Part shown: positions 12,266 to 22,260 of the stretch, piece by piece
Layout: each line of letters starts with the position of its first letter
Position numbering within the stretch: position 1 is the first letter of the stretch
DNA from: Limonium bicolor
Taxonomy: Eukaryota; Streptophyta; Magnoliopsida; Caryophyllales; Plumbaginaceae
Assembly (NCBI GenBank): GCA_023374045.1
Contig: CM041776.1
Span: 276,667,039 to 276,731,038 of the forward strand
Length of the DNA: 64,000 nt
Direction of reading: 5' to 3'
Program-made: the position numbers and the translations under genes
The notes under the pieces: model-generated
Database searches by the model: none
Told to the model about the DNA's origin: nothing
What the model saw: only the letters and a program-made list of their open reading frames with translations

Positions 12266-13755
12266 CTAAAAAGAAATCTCACAGTCTTCTGTCCACTCGA
12301 ATGGAGCATCCTTTTTCATCAAGGAAGTCATCGGCTTCGAGACACTGGAGAAGTTCTTCACAAATCTCCTATAATATCCTGCCAGACCGAGGAAGCTCCT
12401 GATATCGGTAACTGTCTTCGGCCTAGGCCAGGTGCGTACTGCATCTATCTTTGCCGGATCAACAGTGATCCCGGCCTCAGAAATCACATGACCAAGAAAG
12501 GAAACTTGGTTCAACCAAAATTCACACTTAGAAAATTTCGCGTACAACTGATTCTTTCTCAATGTCTGTAACACATTTCTCAGGTGGCTTTCATGCTCAC
12601 CTCTTGATTTCGAATACACAAGTATGTCATCGATGAAGACTACCACTGACTTGTCCAACTGATCTTGGAACAAGCGGTTCATTAGGTCCATAAACTTAGC
12701 TGGTGCATTGGATAAACCAAACGGCATAACCGTAAACTCATAATGTCCATATCTGGTTCTGAACGCTGTTTTCTCAATATCACTGTCCTTAACGGCAATC
12801 TGATGATAACCAGACCGTAGATCTATCTTGGAGAACACTGATGCTCCTCTCAACTGATCAAATAAGTCGTCGATGCGTGGTAAAGGATAACGGTTCTTCA
12901 CCGTAACTGCATTCAGCTCTCGATAGTCAATACAAAGGCGGAGGCTACCGTCCTTCTTCTTCACGAAGAGGACCAGCGCTCCCCATGGTGAAACACTAGG
13001 GCGAATAAATCCCTTGTCAAGTAGGTCTCTCAGCTGCTCCTTGAGCTCAATCATCTCTGCTGGAGCCATACGATAGGGCGCCTTCGCTATTGGTCCGGTG
13101 CCCGGAACCAAATCAATCTCAAACTCAACTTCCCGTGCTGGCGGCATGCCCGGCAGTTCCTTAGGAAATACATCAGGAAACTCCGACACTACCGGCACAT
13201 CTGGGCTAAACTCTGGGTCTCTCTCTATGTCCTGGACATAGCAGAGGTATACATCATTCCTTCGTCGTAGTTCATTATACATAGCCATGGCGGTGATGAT
13301 CTGAGTCGAAGGCTCCCTGGGCCTCTGGCGGTATGATATAGTAACCCCAGACGGACTCCGAAGAAGCAGTCGATGCTCGGCACACAGGATTCTGCCCTTG
13401 TACCGCTCCAACCAGTTCATCCCGATGATCACATCAAAACCAAGTCCATCGAACTTTATCAAGTCGATTGGAAACTCCTCATTTCTGATTCGTACAACAA
13501 CACCTCGGTGGTAGCGGGCACACCTGATCCGCTCTTTCGACGGGAGAGTGACTAGGAAGTCAGGCATCTCTTCACCGTCTAACCCCAGCCTCTTCGCAAA
13601 AGACAGCGAAATGAATGTATGTGAGGCTCCGGAGTCGAACAAGATCGATGCATCCACGCCATTGACTGGGAAGGTACCGGTGAGGATTGTGCCGCTTTTG
13701 CCGGCTTCTGCTTCATTGCAGACACTCAGTATTCCTCCCGTTCCGAGTGCACAGC
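12266..13755 (-). pseudogene. pol: Tekay pol, first part: protease and reverse transcriptase, ending in a stop
   Basis: This is the N-terminal half of pol. Residues are numbered from the Met at 13657. The protease has [10 protein letters not shown] with the catalytic D8-S-G triad. RT has the usual gypsy blocks, including [19 protein letters not shown] (about 231-249), [12 protein letters not shown] and the catalytic [10 protein letters not shown] (D343, D344). The frame is open upstream of that Met to 13755, where it meets a candidate 3' splice site. The downstream TAG (12266-12268) lies where the family usually has a glutamine, so one C-to-T change (CAG to TAG) explains it. Translation would stop between RT and RNase H unless the stop were read through. 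The plus-strand frames overlapping this region are shadows. Confidence 0.93.
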
Positions 13756-13935
13756 CTAATTAATTGGCAAACTTATAAGTATGTAGTAACAACACGGTTC
13801 ACATATTTCAAAACAACTCCACTTTATTTATTAACATTTCCTTTACACCATAAGTTGGTTTACACTGCTGACATAATTAACACATGATACATCCCCAACA
13901 TACACTGGTTTAACACATTACAATATTACACAGGG

Positions 13936-14674
13936 CTAAAACTGTCTGAAGGTCAAATTCAAACGTCCAGGTTTCATGTGTGTGGCATTGATCACTGTCG
14001 AAGGTGCGGTATTCAGTTTGATCTTCTTGATACCGTGGTATAACATCCTTGACTGCCCACCCATGATTAACACATCTCCTGATTTTAGTATCAACTTCTT
14101 TGCGAGATCACCACGCTTCTGCTCGCCGTACATAAAAACTGCGGTATCACCAATGGACCAAGACACCACGGGTACTCCCTTACGTAGAGACTCGGGTGAC
14201 TCGTCCTTATCTTGGTGTAAACCTAAACGTCCACCTTTCTGGTAGAAGTTCACAATACACAAATCTGCCTTTACACTTGGTATTGAATCGGATTCAACTT
14301 GCTGAGCAATCCCCACGGCGTGGTTAACAACCGCAAGGAACTCCTCAGGTATCATCGGTACAGTCGTTCCATTTTCAACTCACTTGTCTTGATATGTCTT
14401 GGTGTAAGGATTCCAGTCCTTACCCATGCACATCATCTTCAATTTCATTTTGACCCACTCGGGTATTCGGGTGTGTAGAAACCTCCGGGTGCTGCTCCCA
14501 GTTCGTCGCATCGTCGGATGATGTGGATTTGTGCTTCCGGTGTCAGGTATCCATTTAAGAGTATCATACCTGGCTGGATGACCTGACATTGCTCCATTGG
14601 AAAGTCGGTGATGTTGATGGTGGTTTCTTCAGGGCTTGGTGTGGGCGGGATTGGATAGCAAATATTGAAGGTTC
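13936..14674 (-). pseudogene. AlkB-like Fe(II)/2-oxoglutarate dioxygenase domain inside the retrotransposon
   Basis: AlkB-family enzymes oxidatively remove methyl groups from nucleic acids using Fe(II) and 2-oxoglutarate. Here the domain lies between gag and protease on their strand. The longest open part (13936-14355, 139 codons) has the metal motif HQD (H47, D49 in GLHQDKDES), the distal histidine H107 (MLYHGIKK) and the cosubstrate motif RLNLTFR (R131, R137), all intact and correctly ordered. NFYQKGGRLGLHQDKDES and the SGDVL..GG block are typical of the plant AlkB group closest to bacterial AlkB. Upstream, 14383-14447 (GKDWNPYTKTYQ) continues in frame across one TGA (14380-14382; CGA to TGA would explain it). 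The N-terminal part (14452-14674: VIQPGMILLNGYL, APGGFYTPEYPSG) is in another frame, joined across a one-base loss in an A-run at 14448-14451. No intron interrupts the domain. Inference: captured host cDNA or a long-resident accessory domain. Confidence 0.85.
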
Positions 14675-14818
14675 CTAGGTTTTCAATTTACCTATTTAGG
14701 TGACTTTCACATCATACTTTAATTCTTTACTCACATAGTAATACATTTAAACTCACTAACACGCATGCATGTAATGCGGTATACAATCACTTATTTTGTT
14801 TCACGGTTTAGGCGGTAC
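14675..14818 (-). other. Candidate 144-bp intron that would fuse gag to the AlkB domain
   Basis: It uses the same donor as the larger candidate intron (after 14819) with an acceptor CCTAG|GAACC at 14675/14674. The join is in frame with the AlkB N-terminal segment, which otherwise begins directly after an in-frame TAA. Two acceptors sharing one donor, both in frame, suggest alternative products (gag-AlkB or gag-pol). No polypyrimidine tract of note; unproven. Confidence 0.35.
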
Positions 14819-15420
14819 CTGGTCTAGAAGAGGACTCTGGTGCCTCAGACCGGTCCACCACATTCAGGGCGGCCTTGTTGGATCCCGATCCCTTCCCTTT
14901 CTGGGCATCAGTATACCTCTGGTCGGTAGGTGGCTGATTAGCCGACTTCGGGCCTTCGGTAATCGCAACGGCCTTACCCTTCCACTGTCCCCTAGGCTTG
15001 TAGTTCCTGCCATTCGGGTTCTGGAAGCACTCGTAATCACGATGCCCCATCTTCTTGCAGAATGCACTGCACATCATTTCCCTTGCAGTCCTTGCCGGGG
15101 TGATCTCCGTTGCACCACTTACAGTAATAGTGGCGCTCCGGTCCAGAGCCCGTGCTAGCCTTAAATGGCTGAGAGCGCAGGGGCTTAGCCGCATAGGCAT
15201 AAGTGGTGAGCTGCAATGGCTCCTCAGCAGTGGTGGTCTGGGCCTGGCCCTTGCCACCCTGTTGCTGTCCTTTCTGGGGCTGAGGGTATGGCTTTTTCTT
15301 CTTTCCACCCCCAAACCCTTGCGTGCTTTGACCCTCGCTCGTGGCCTTGCGCTTAAGCGCATTTTCCTCGTCCCTAAGACGGACGGTGATCTCAACTATT
15401 GCAGCGGCATGATAGCACTC
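14819..15420 (-). pseudogene. gag: Tekay gag, second part: linker and nucleocapsid zinc knuckles, with a frame change
   Basis: This is the nucleic-acid-binding end of gag. The reading frame has TVRLRDEENALKRK, a G/K/Q-rich linker, then a zinc knuckle CKWCNGDHPGKDC (about 15080-15120, minus strand). The frame changes near 15060-15066 before a second knuckle FCKKMGHRDYEC; a net change of one base separates the two. After it come a basic stretch (NGRNYKPRGQWKGK) and a P/S-rich end. The break falls exactly between the knuckles, so an unspliced product would lose the second. The plus-strand and other minus-strand frames here are shadows. Confidence 0.85.
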
Positions 15421-15517
15421 CTATCATTTAGGGTGTTAGTTATGCCCCGCAAAAATAACTCACAATCACGTTAACACATTGTACATACTTATTCACATCG
15501 CACTGTAGTTCTGTTAC
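15421..15517 (-). other. Candidate 97-bp intron within gag
   Basis: Gag similarity stops at 15518 and resumes at about 15420. On the minus strand the gap starts GCAG|GTAACA, ends GATAG|GAG and has ACTAAC, a good branch-point match, about 20 nt before the acceptor. The flanking gag frames do not join exactly: one base is out. So either the splice differs slightly from this guess or there is an indel. Confidence 0.45.
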
Positions 15518-16187
15518 CTGCAAAGTAGTATCCACTAGGCCCCATGCCATAGCGTAGGCGGTAGCTCAGTCCGTTGTAGAAACGGTTCACTAGGATTCGG
15601 TCTGAGTAACCCAGGTCCGGTAGCAGGTGGATAAGTCCGATGAAGGCTGAGTAGTACTCATCTACCGACATCTTATCCCCTTGCCTCAGATTGTCCAGCT
15701 CTAGGCGCTTAGCCTCTTGCACATGTATCGGGTAGTACTTCGCTCGCAGCAGAGCCGTGTACTCCCTCAACTGAAAGGTCGGGTCAGCAACTCTGCCTTC
15801 CCTTACTAGCTTCCACCAGGTCTGTGCCGAACCCTTCAGGTAGTAAGCGGCAAGACGAACCTTGACCTCCTCAGGCACATTCAAGGTCTCGTAGGCGGTC
15901 TCCATCTCAGAGATGTACGCCTCCAGCTTACTAGGGTCGGTCTCCCCTCCGAATGACGGCGGTCTCAAATCAGCCAACGCCTTGACCCAGTTGGTCTCTC
16001 TTGGCGGTGGCGGTGGTGGTGGTTGAACTCCGGGCTGTTGCCCCTGCTGCACCGCCAGCTGTGGGACCATCTGGGTTACGGCGGCCGCAACAGCATCGGC
16101 CATAACTTGGGCCGTAGGGTTCTCTCCCTGGTCCCCAGTTTCATCAGTACCGCGTCCGCGGCCTCTACCGCGTGGTCTACCTGACAT
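15518..16187 (-). CDS. gag: Tekay gag, first part (capsid, Retrotrans_gag domain)
   Basis: The structural protein of the virus-like particle. It starts at an ATG (16187) followed by an R/G-rich tail (SGRPRGRGRGRG), then a Q/P-rich linker and the gag core: LRPPSFGGETDPSKLEAYIS, VRLAAYYLKGSAQTWWKL, FRAKYYP-like LRAKYYPIHVQEAK, and MSVDEYYSAFIGL. This pattern is the Retrotrans_gag family of gypsy elements. The unspliced frame runs on to a stop at 15489 with an unrelated short tail, which supports an intron starting at 15517. About 200 bp of leader separate it from the primer-binding site. Confidence 0.9.
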
Positions 16188-16386
16188 CTGAATTCACACA
16201 AACATTTATTAGCAACATGCTTACACACTATCGTCCAACGGTTGTAGTGTCTTCCCGATTCCAAGGTATTTCCACACTTAGTTAGTGTTTAACCTATCCA
16301 TAACTGTTCACTTTAGTAACTATTGCTAGGTTTCCTAACTCGTTATTTACCTAAGCTCGGTATTCTAGTCATCAGAGCGATACTTC
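16188..16386 (-). other. Tekay untranslated leader between PBS and gag
   Basis: No frame of note. It would carry any packaging signal, but none can be recognised by sequence alone. Confidence 0.6.
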
Positions 16387-16398
16387 GCTCTGATACCA
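16387..16398 (-). other. Primer-binding site (initiator tRNA-Met type)
   Basis: TGGTATCAGAGC on the minus strand matches the complement of the 3' end of plant initiator tRNA-Met. It lies five bases from the LTR end (16404), and is the usual first-strand primer site for Tekay elements. Confidence 0.92.
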
Positions 16399-16495
16399 CT
16401 TTTTGTAACACCCCTACTACGTACTTAATAATAACTGGAATCGCAGCGGAATATAAACAACTAAACAGTAACTAAACGATTGGTGCTACAACGCC

Positions 16496-16517
16496 GTCAA
16501 CCACCCACGTGGTTAAC
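16496..16517 (-). promoter_or_regulatory. Conserved U5 stem-loop, Tekay 5' LTR copy
   Basis: GTCAACCAC and GTGGTTAAC pair around a four-base loop and contain CACGTG. 92 bp from the U5 end. Confidence 0.6.
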
Positions 16518-17827
16518 AAGGCTGAATAAATACAAGTTGTACCGGTCTGATGATCAGACTCCCGAGCATAGAACTAAAACCATAAGTACATACACACATA
16601 ACCGAGTATTTAACTTACAACCTATAATTATACACTATCACTGTAAACTTCCATTGTGCACTGTCAACAAATGAAATACATATTGCCACGGGAGCACAGG
16701 CGCATCCCGGGCCAACATCCAAGGGTACTCAAAAGTAAACTACATCCTGGGATCTAGAGCCACTCCGCTTCTTCGATCCTCATCCTGCAGTAAAAGAAAT
16801 ATGGATCCCCCGAGGGGGTCAGCAACCCTTGGCTGGTATGGCTAACGCGCAGCCCATCGGCTACCGGGATACGCGCAACCAATTGTCATGATAACATGGC
16901 ATTCATTTTACACAATAACATCATATATACATTAGCGTACCAAGAATATTGCATAGCAAACAGCTTCACACGTAACACACAAGAACGAATCCCTTTTAGG
17001 AAACGAACCAACCAAGTTAGATCACATTGAGAGCATAGAGGATGTTGCCATACTCATACTAAGCTCGTTACATAACTCGTCACCGTCATTTAGAATTGAA
17101 CGGATAACTTAAACACCAGGCGTGTCGGATATAGTGATCCCAAGCACACCGAATAAACATAGTATGCCCCTGTGGCCCGACGTGAGTCAGTAAAATAGCC
17201 TTGGATAAGCTAAAGGGAAGATTGAAACCAAATTGGAAAACAACCTCAACATACAAAGAGAATCGAACCGGTAAATGACATCGACTCCCATACTCACACG
17301 CGTGGCCGGAACTACCGGACTCCTCACTTCCCTGTTAGCACTTGTTAAAAACACAACATTGCAACACAATACACAGATCACAATCAAGTGTTTAAGTCTT
17401 GTTAGACACACACAAGGGAAATGAGTCACATCTCAACAACATAATAATATGAACAACTGTAAACTCGTTACATGACTTAAGTCTTACAAAGTCATAAACA
17501 CACAAAAAACAAACAACACACAAGCCGGTGTAAACCGGTAGGCAACAGACTGCAAGAAAACCATACCTTGGCCCTTGCTTCGACTGGTTCCCACCTTGAG
17601 AGAATCCTAAACACATTTAGTAACGTCGGTCAATTAACGCACTAGTCCACTGTTAACATTATTACTTCACATTTCTAGTTATCTCATTTCCACATTTTGT
17701 TTTAATTTCTCATCCTTTAAATGTCCTTATAACACTCCTAAATGACCTACATAACTCTATAACATCACCTCTAACTTATCCCCATCTTTAGTCATCGTTT
17801 AATAACCTAGAACCAAATTTTTATAGT

Positions 17828-18083
17828 GGTCCGGGACTTGGTCCCTAACTTAGGTCCCGGACCTACACTTGGCAATCCTCACGGTCTCTTTTAATGGGGT
17901 GGTCCGGGACTTCATACAGGTCCTAAGTCCCGGACCATTCTAGGCAAAATCTCTCGGGTAATTTTAAGGGGTTGGTCCGGGTCCTTGTACAAGACCCAAG
18001 TCCCGGACCTATAACCATGTAGAACTCTCGACCTATTTTGCACCCCTGGTCCGGGACATGACCCATGACTTAGGTCCCGGACC
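17828..18083 (-). repeat. Hairpin array in the Tekay LTR (4 units)
   Basis: Four 36-bp inverted repeats start at 17828, 17901, 17974 and 18048, spaced 73-74 bp. The arms are GGTCCGGGAC and GTCCCGGACC. The loops differ, and in the third unit the loop itself pairs (CTTGTACAAG). The spacers are related (CTCTCGG and TTTTAAGGGGT recur). Layout and period match the arrays in Y, C and Z but the stem word is different. Confidence 0.88.
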
Positions 18084-19448
18084 CAACCTACAGAACTAAC
18101 GCACTCGTATTTTTCAAGTCCTGCAGCATAAGTTCTTTACACCAATCATATGTATAAACTTCCCAATGATCTTAAGTACACTCTTATACTCAAAACTTCA
18201 CCAAATACACACCACATAACAACATAGTGCACAATTTAAATTGCATAGCACTTAGGCTCTTAAAATGCATAAATCTTAAACACTGAATTTCCCACAATAT
18301 ATTTGCCTTTCACCTGCAAATACACACAGCAATACGTATGTCCTTTACTAGTCTCCTTGAGAACATTTTTCTAAGTCATTTACCATTGGCTCTTTAGGTA
18401 GTTTCAATAGGCAACGTAAGTTCATTTCCAAAGGAATTTCAAGCTATTTTTTGGTTAACATAAAACATGGTGGAAACACCATTTTTCTTTGAGTTTCCTT
18501 ACCTTGAAGCAAAGGAGAACAATAATATATGAAAAGATGAACTCAAGCTCCTTCCATGGATATTCCTCATGGCACCAAAATGGAGCTCTTGAAGATTTGA
18601 AAGGACTAAGTTGAAGAGCTTGATGAGACTAAGAGATCGGTGGTCTCAGTTTTTGATTTGGACAAGTGAGCTAGAAGTTACAAGGATTTGAAGTTGTATG
18701 TTGGTGGTGTGCTGGTTCGATCGTGAAAGAGAGCAGGGAAGGGGATGGCTACGTGAGACAGCAAGAGGAAATGAAGGAATGAAGGGAATCACTGATTGTA
18801 GTTGCTTTTGAAGATATTAACTACGTAAAGCAAATAGTGCTTTTTCAATACTCACTTATTTACTCAATCAGTTAGCAAGGGTGGTGACTCACCACATGCA
18901 AAACCGGCCCCCATTTAATATTAGGCGTTACTTAGTCTTTATCGCTCAATTAAATTACACATGTTGACATATGTTACAAACTAGCTTATTTTAGTTACTA
19001 TTCACTATAACAAAACACATAGAAGTGAAATATTGATTTCTTATTAATTTAAACTTCCAAATGTGTTACTAAGTAGTACACATATTAATTAAAGAGTATC
19101 GATGGTCATTTAACCATTCAAAACTCATTTACAAGACAATTTTTTTTCAAAAACGTGCTTTAAGACTCCTTAAAGCACATTTGCGTTTTAACTTGTTTTC
19201 AAGCTTGGTTTTCTTTGGTAATTGATTTAATAGGCTCATTAATATACAAGTAAGATCTTGGTAAGTTCATTAAGCCTTAACCAAGATTATCCCAAGCTTA
19301 GAGCATATTTTTGCCCATATTGCCCTTTTAGGCAATTTGTTGTATTTACTATTTATTAAATTGTTTACTAATGTTTCTAAGACTCTTTTTAGTCTTAATA
19401 ATTTATTATTTAATGTTTAAACAACTTATTAAGGTTTGGGGTATTTCA

Positions 19449-21417
19449 GGCTTGACCGAACTTGCAAGTCCGGTCGCAAGTCCGATCAGGCCCAGTACTC
19501 CAGTTTTAAAATCTGTTTTTGGGTGTTTTCTTTACCCATTACTTCCCCAATCTTTACCAATACTTCCCCACATGATTTAGCCCTAATTAAGCCCTCTAAA
19601 TCACCTTGGTCCATCCACCAAAATTACTACTCAATTCCTACATTCACTTACACAATCTTTCCCCACCTCTTCCCAACACTTGCATCAGTTTTCATTTTAC
19701 TTATGCTACAGATTTTTGTTTTCCTTCTTATGCTACAGATTTTCACCTTAACTCTTATACTCCAATACTCCCTCAACTAATGTCACTCTTGGCATCTTAA
19801 ATACACTAGTTCACATCCTAACTCCATCCCACTTACACTCATTTTCAAATCTGTTTCAACTACAAAACCACTCATTTTAAACTCTCCAAAATATGTTCCA
19901 AATGTACCTAAGTCCTCAAATTCCTAGATAGAATTTGACATAGTCTCCCCTATATTTCTTACTTTGCTCACACACTATTTCAGCTCACAATTTCACATTC
20001 TCACAACCTGTTTATACAATACACTATACTCACATAATAACACTACTACAACAACAATAAAATCCTGCACACATACACATTCAATACCCCATGTTTTCCC
20101 AAGCTTTTAAACATCATTTAAAAACTTCAAAACTGTTTCAATACCATTTCTCATTATACTTCAACATACCTACTACTCATTACTCAATACATCATTCATT
20201 TTACTACTTCAAAAACTGTTACAATGCTACATACAAAACTAGCTCAAAGTAAGAGTATTACCTTGACTTGCTAGTTTTTCTTTTCTTTCCTTTCCTTCTC
20301 CTTCCTTCTTTCCTTCTTATTTGTTCTTCCTCACACAATGCACAATACTACAACCACCATACCAATACACACTACCATTTAACATTCATTTTTGCACTAA
20401 CCCTAGAATTTAAATGTTTCAGGGTTTAGAAATGAGTATTACCTTCCAATGAATGGATGAAGTTCTTGACTAGCAAGAGAACAAGATTCCTAGCCCAAGA
20501 AGGAGACAAAATTGGCTGAAGCAACAAGGAACAAGACATTCAAAATCTGAAATTTCTTATAATGCAAACAAGGGCTAGAAATGATGGATTTTCGAACTTC
20601 TTTTTACCTCAAGATGACAAGGAGGTGAAGGTGCTTCTAATGGTGGCCTCAAATCTTCAAATGGAGAATACCCACAAAAACGAAAAGGGAGTTTTTGGAT
20701 TTTTGAAAGGAGGAAGATGTTCTCCTTTGCAAGGGGGTTACAATGGTATACTTTTTGTTGAGTTTGGAGAAGATTTGAGTGTTCAAAGAGAGGAGATAAG
20801 GAGAGAGTTGAGTGGGTTCTTCATATCCCCATAGCCATCGCAGGAGGAGGAGAAAAATCAGAGGAAGGAGGAGGGAGTTACGTGAGTGAGGATAGGAGAA
20901 TAGGAGAGAGAGAGCCCCTTCTTCTTTTTCTACTTTTCTACTTATTTCTTTTGTCTTTTAGCTAATAAGAAACATTAAGAGAGTGAGGGAGGGGGAGCTG
21001 GCCGGCCCACTCACACACACACCCATATTTTTGACTTTTATTTACAAAAGTGGACACACTAAGTTTGGTTATTTGCATTCTCACCCCACAACTTCCCGGT
21101 TGTTACAGTTCTTACTAACCGGAACCCGTTTTCCAGAATTTTCTCGTTTAATTAATTTTATTAGTTCCCAACCTTCATTAATGTTTATTAATGACTATTT
21201 GGTTGACCAAAATTGTTACGAGTCTATTTGACCCGCTTAAAGTCGCGTTTTCCCGGTTTCCTCGAAAAACGCGCTTTAAGGTTCGTTTATGCTTTTAACC
21301 CATTTTAAAGGTCCGTTTTCTTCGGGATTTGTTCCCTCATATTTATTTAAGTGTAATTAAGCCTTTGAAATTATAATTAGCCTAATTAATCACTGTTTTT
21401 AATTACGGGGTATTTCA
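19449..21417 (-). mobile_element. Solo LTR Y, right segment
   Basis: Starts with one copy of the Tekay TSD, then the sixth hairpin unit (19454-19487). The remainder is AT-rich LTR sequence ending GGGGTATTTCA at 21417. The frame at 20562-20834 has no recognisable domain. Y joins the family-X LTR at 21418. Confidence 0.85.
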
Positions 21418-22106
21418 ATAAGGTTAAATGAATGGTTTAAAAGGATAAGGGCCAGGTGGCCAACTAACAAATACAATTTTATACGCGTATCATGTTTGGG
21501 TATTGGTATGGATTGTTGGTGTGTGATTATTAGTTATTTCTATGGATTATTGATGTGTGGTTATTGGTGTTGTGTACTATTGTACATTGATGTTTACAGG
21601 TGAATTGTTATATGAATGTTTACAGTATTTACTGTTAGTTTTGTAAACCGGAATATCTTGTAATGAATCTAATATCAAGATGGCTAAAATGACTTAAGGA
21701 GTCTTGATGTTTTAAGACTAAGCATACCAGCATTTCGATTGCTGAGCCCTTCAATGGGCCAAACATTCCAGGTTATTGAAGAAGACTCAAGCCGGAGTGC
21801 GGGACACGGGGGTAGCTGTTGTGTTTGTCAAACAACACCTTTGGTTTTATTATGTATTGTATTAAAGAGGTTGTTGTATTCCGTTAGTTGCTCATTAGTT
21901 GGATTTGATTGTAATAATTAGAAGTGCTCAGTATCTGTTCATCACAGCGTGAGGAGTTAAGGTTGTTGGATGGATGCCTTGTTACTCATAAGGGTGAGTA
22001 ACGGCGTGTAACACCAAGGTAGTTAGTTTTATTTTCCGCTGCGAATTATTATTTATTATGCTACGACTTGCGACGTCATTACAGGTTTAGGATTAGGGGT
22101 GTTACA
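21418..22106 (+). mobile_element. Family-X LTR, right segment (U5 end)
   Basis: Continues 1-704 after the nest and ends GGGGTGTTACA at 22106. It matches the reverse complement of 42898-43600 in the second X copy, including the stretch near the CTACGACTTGCGACGTC motif. The stem-loop at 21981-22002 is 104 bp from the end. No genes. Confidence 0.85.
21981..22002 (+). promoter_or_regulatory. Conserved U5 stem-loop, copy in X
   Basis: GTTACTCAT AAGG GTGAGTAAC: 22 nt, with arms differing from the Z and C versions but still complementary apart from the innermost pair. Confidence 0.55.
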
Positions 22107-22260
22107 TGTGCCAAGCAATAAGACAATCAAGTGTGTTACTATGTGAAAGAAAACACATTAATCATCATACGATGATAATATAAGTAATATGCATATATAA
22201 ACATCGTGATTTAATCTGGATAGATTTGAATTTAGCATCTTCATTCTTTTGGTATATATT
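22107..22260 (-). pseudogene. Fragment matching the intron of the defensin-like genes
   Basis: 22107-22205 closely matches 29352-29450 (reverse complement of a splice acceptor region ending TTTCTTTCACATAG) and, in part, 60604-60690. Only intron and a little exon-side sequence remain; the X LTR cuts it at 22106. This points to a third copy of the locus before the transposons arrived. Confidence 0.6.

Larger units (their letters stand above)
13756..14818 (-). other. Candidate 1,063-bp intron that would join gag to pol
   Basis: On the minus strand the donor is CCAG|GTACCG (after 14819) and the acceptor is AATTAG|GCTGTG (before 13755). Removing this stretch would place the last gag codons in the same frame as protease. 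Without removal, gag runs into a stop three codons past the donor, and pol has a stop just upstream of the acceptor. The whole AlkB-like segment lies inside. Support is limited to consensus dinucleotides, context and frame; an internal insertion with chance splice-like ends is the alternative. Confidence 0.4.
2742..19448 (-). mobile_element. Full-length Tekay/Del Ty3-gypsy retrotransposon with an AlkB-like insert
   Basis: This is a complete LTR retrotransposon on the minus strand. The right copy of the LTR is 16404-19448 (3,045 bp, the 5' LTR of the element). The left copy is 2742-4246 plus 8525-10071, interrupted by element F. The internal region is 10072-16403. Flanking 5-mers ggctc (2737-2741) and ggctt (19449-19453) are a TSD with one change. 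The element has a tRNA-iMet-type primer-binding site, gag, an AlkB-like segment, protease, RT, RNase H, integrase, a chromodomain-like tail and a polypurine tract. Comparing the two LTRs by eye gives about a dozen differences over 3 kb (roughly 0.4%), so the insertion is young. It is nonetheless broken: one frame change in gag, one stop in pol, and one stop plus one frame change in the AlkB part. Confidence 0.93.
16404..19448 (-). repeat. Tekay 5' LTR (complete)
   Basis: 3,045 bp, TGAAATACCCC to GGGGTGTTACA on the minus strand. It holds the U5 stem-loop (16496-16517), the GATCCCCCGAGGGGGTC dyad near 16804 and a four-unit hairpin array (17828-18083). The minus-strand frames at 17187-17616 are repeated in the other LTR and have no known domain. 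This is the reference for dating the insertion against 2742-4246 and 8525-10071. Confidence 0.95.

Noticed and set aside
14380..14589. Separate 69-residue protein
   Set aside because: Only its C-terminal third is real AlkB-like sequence. The rest is the wrong frame, upstream of a one-base frame change.
15055..15474. 139-codon plus-strand frame over gag
   Set aside because: Antisense shadow of the gag zinc-knuckle region; composition follows the minus-strand codons.
2742..19448. AlkB gene as an independent later insertion with its own ends
   Set aside because: No TSD, inverted repeats or poly-A tail were seen around 13756-14818. Capture by the element is more likely, though not proven.
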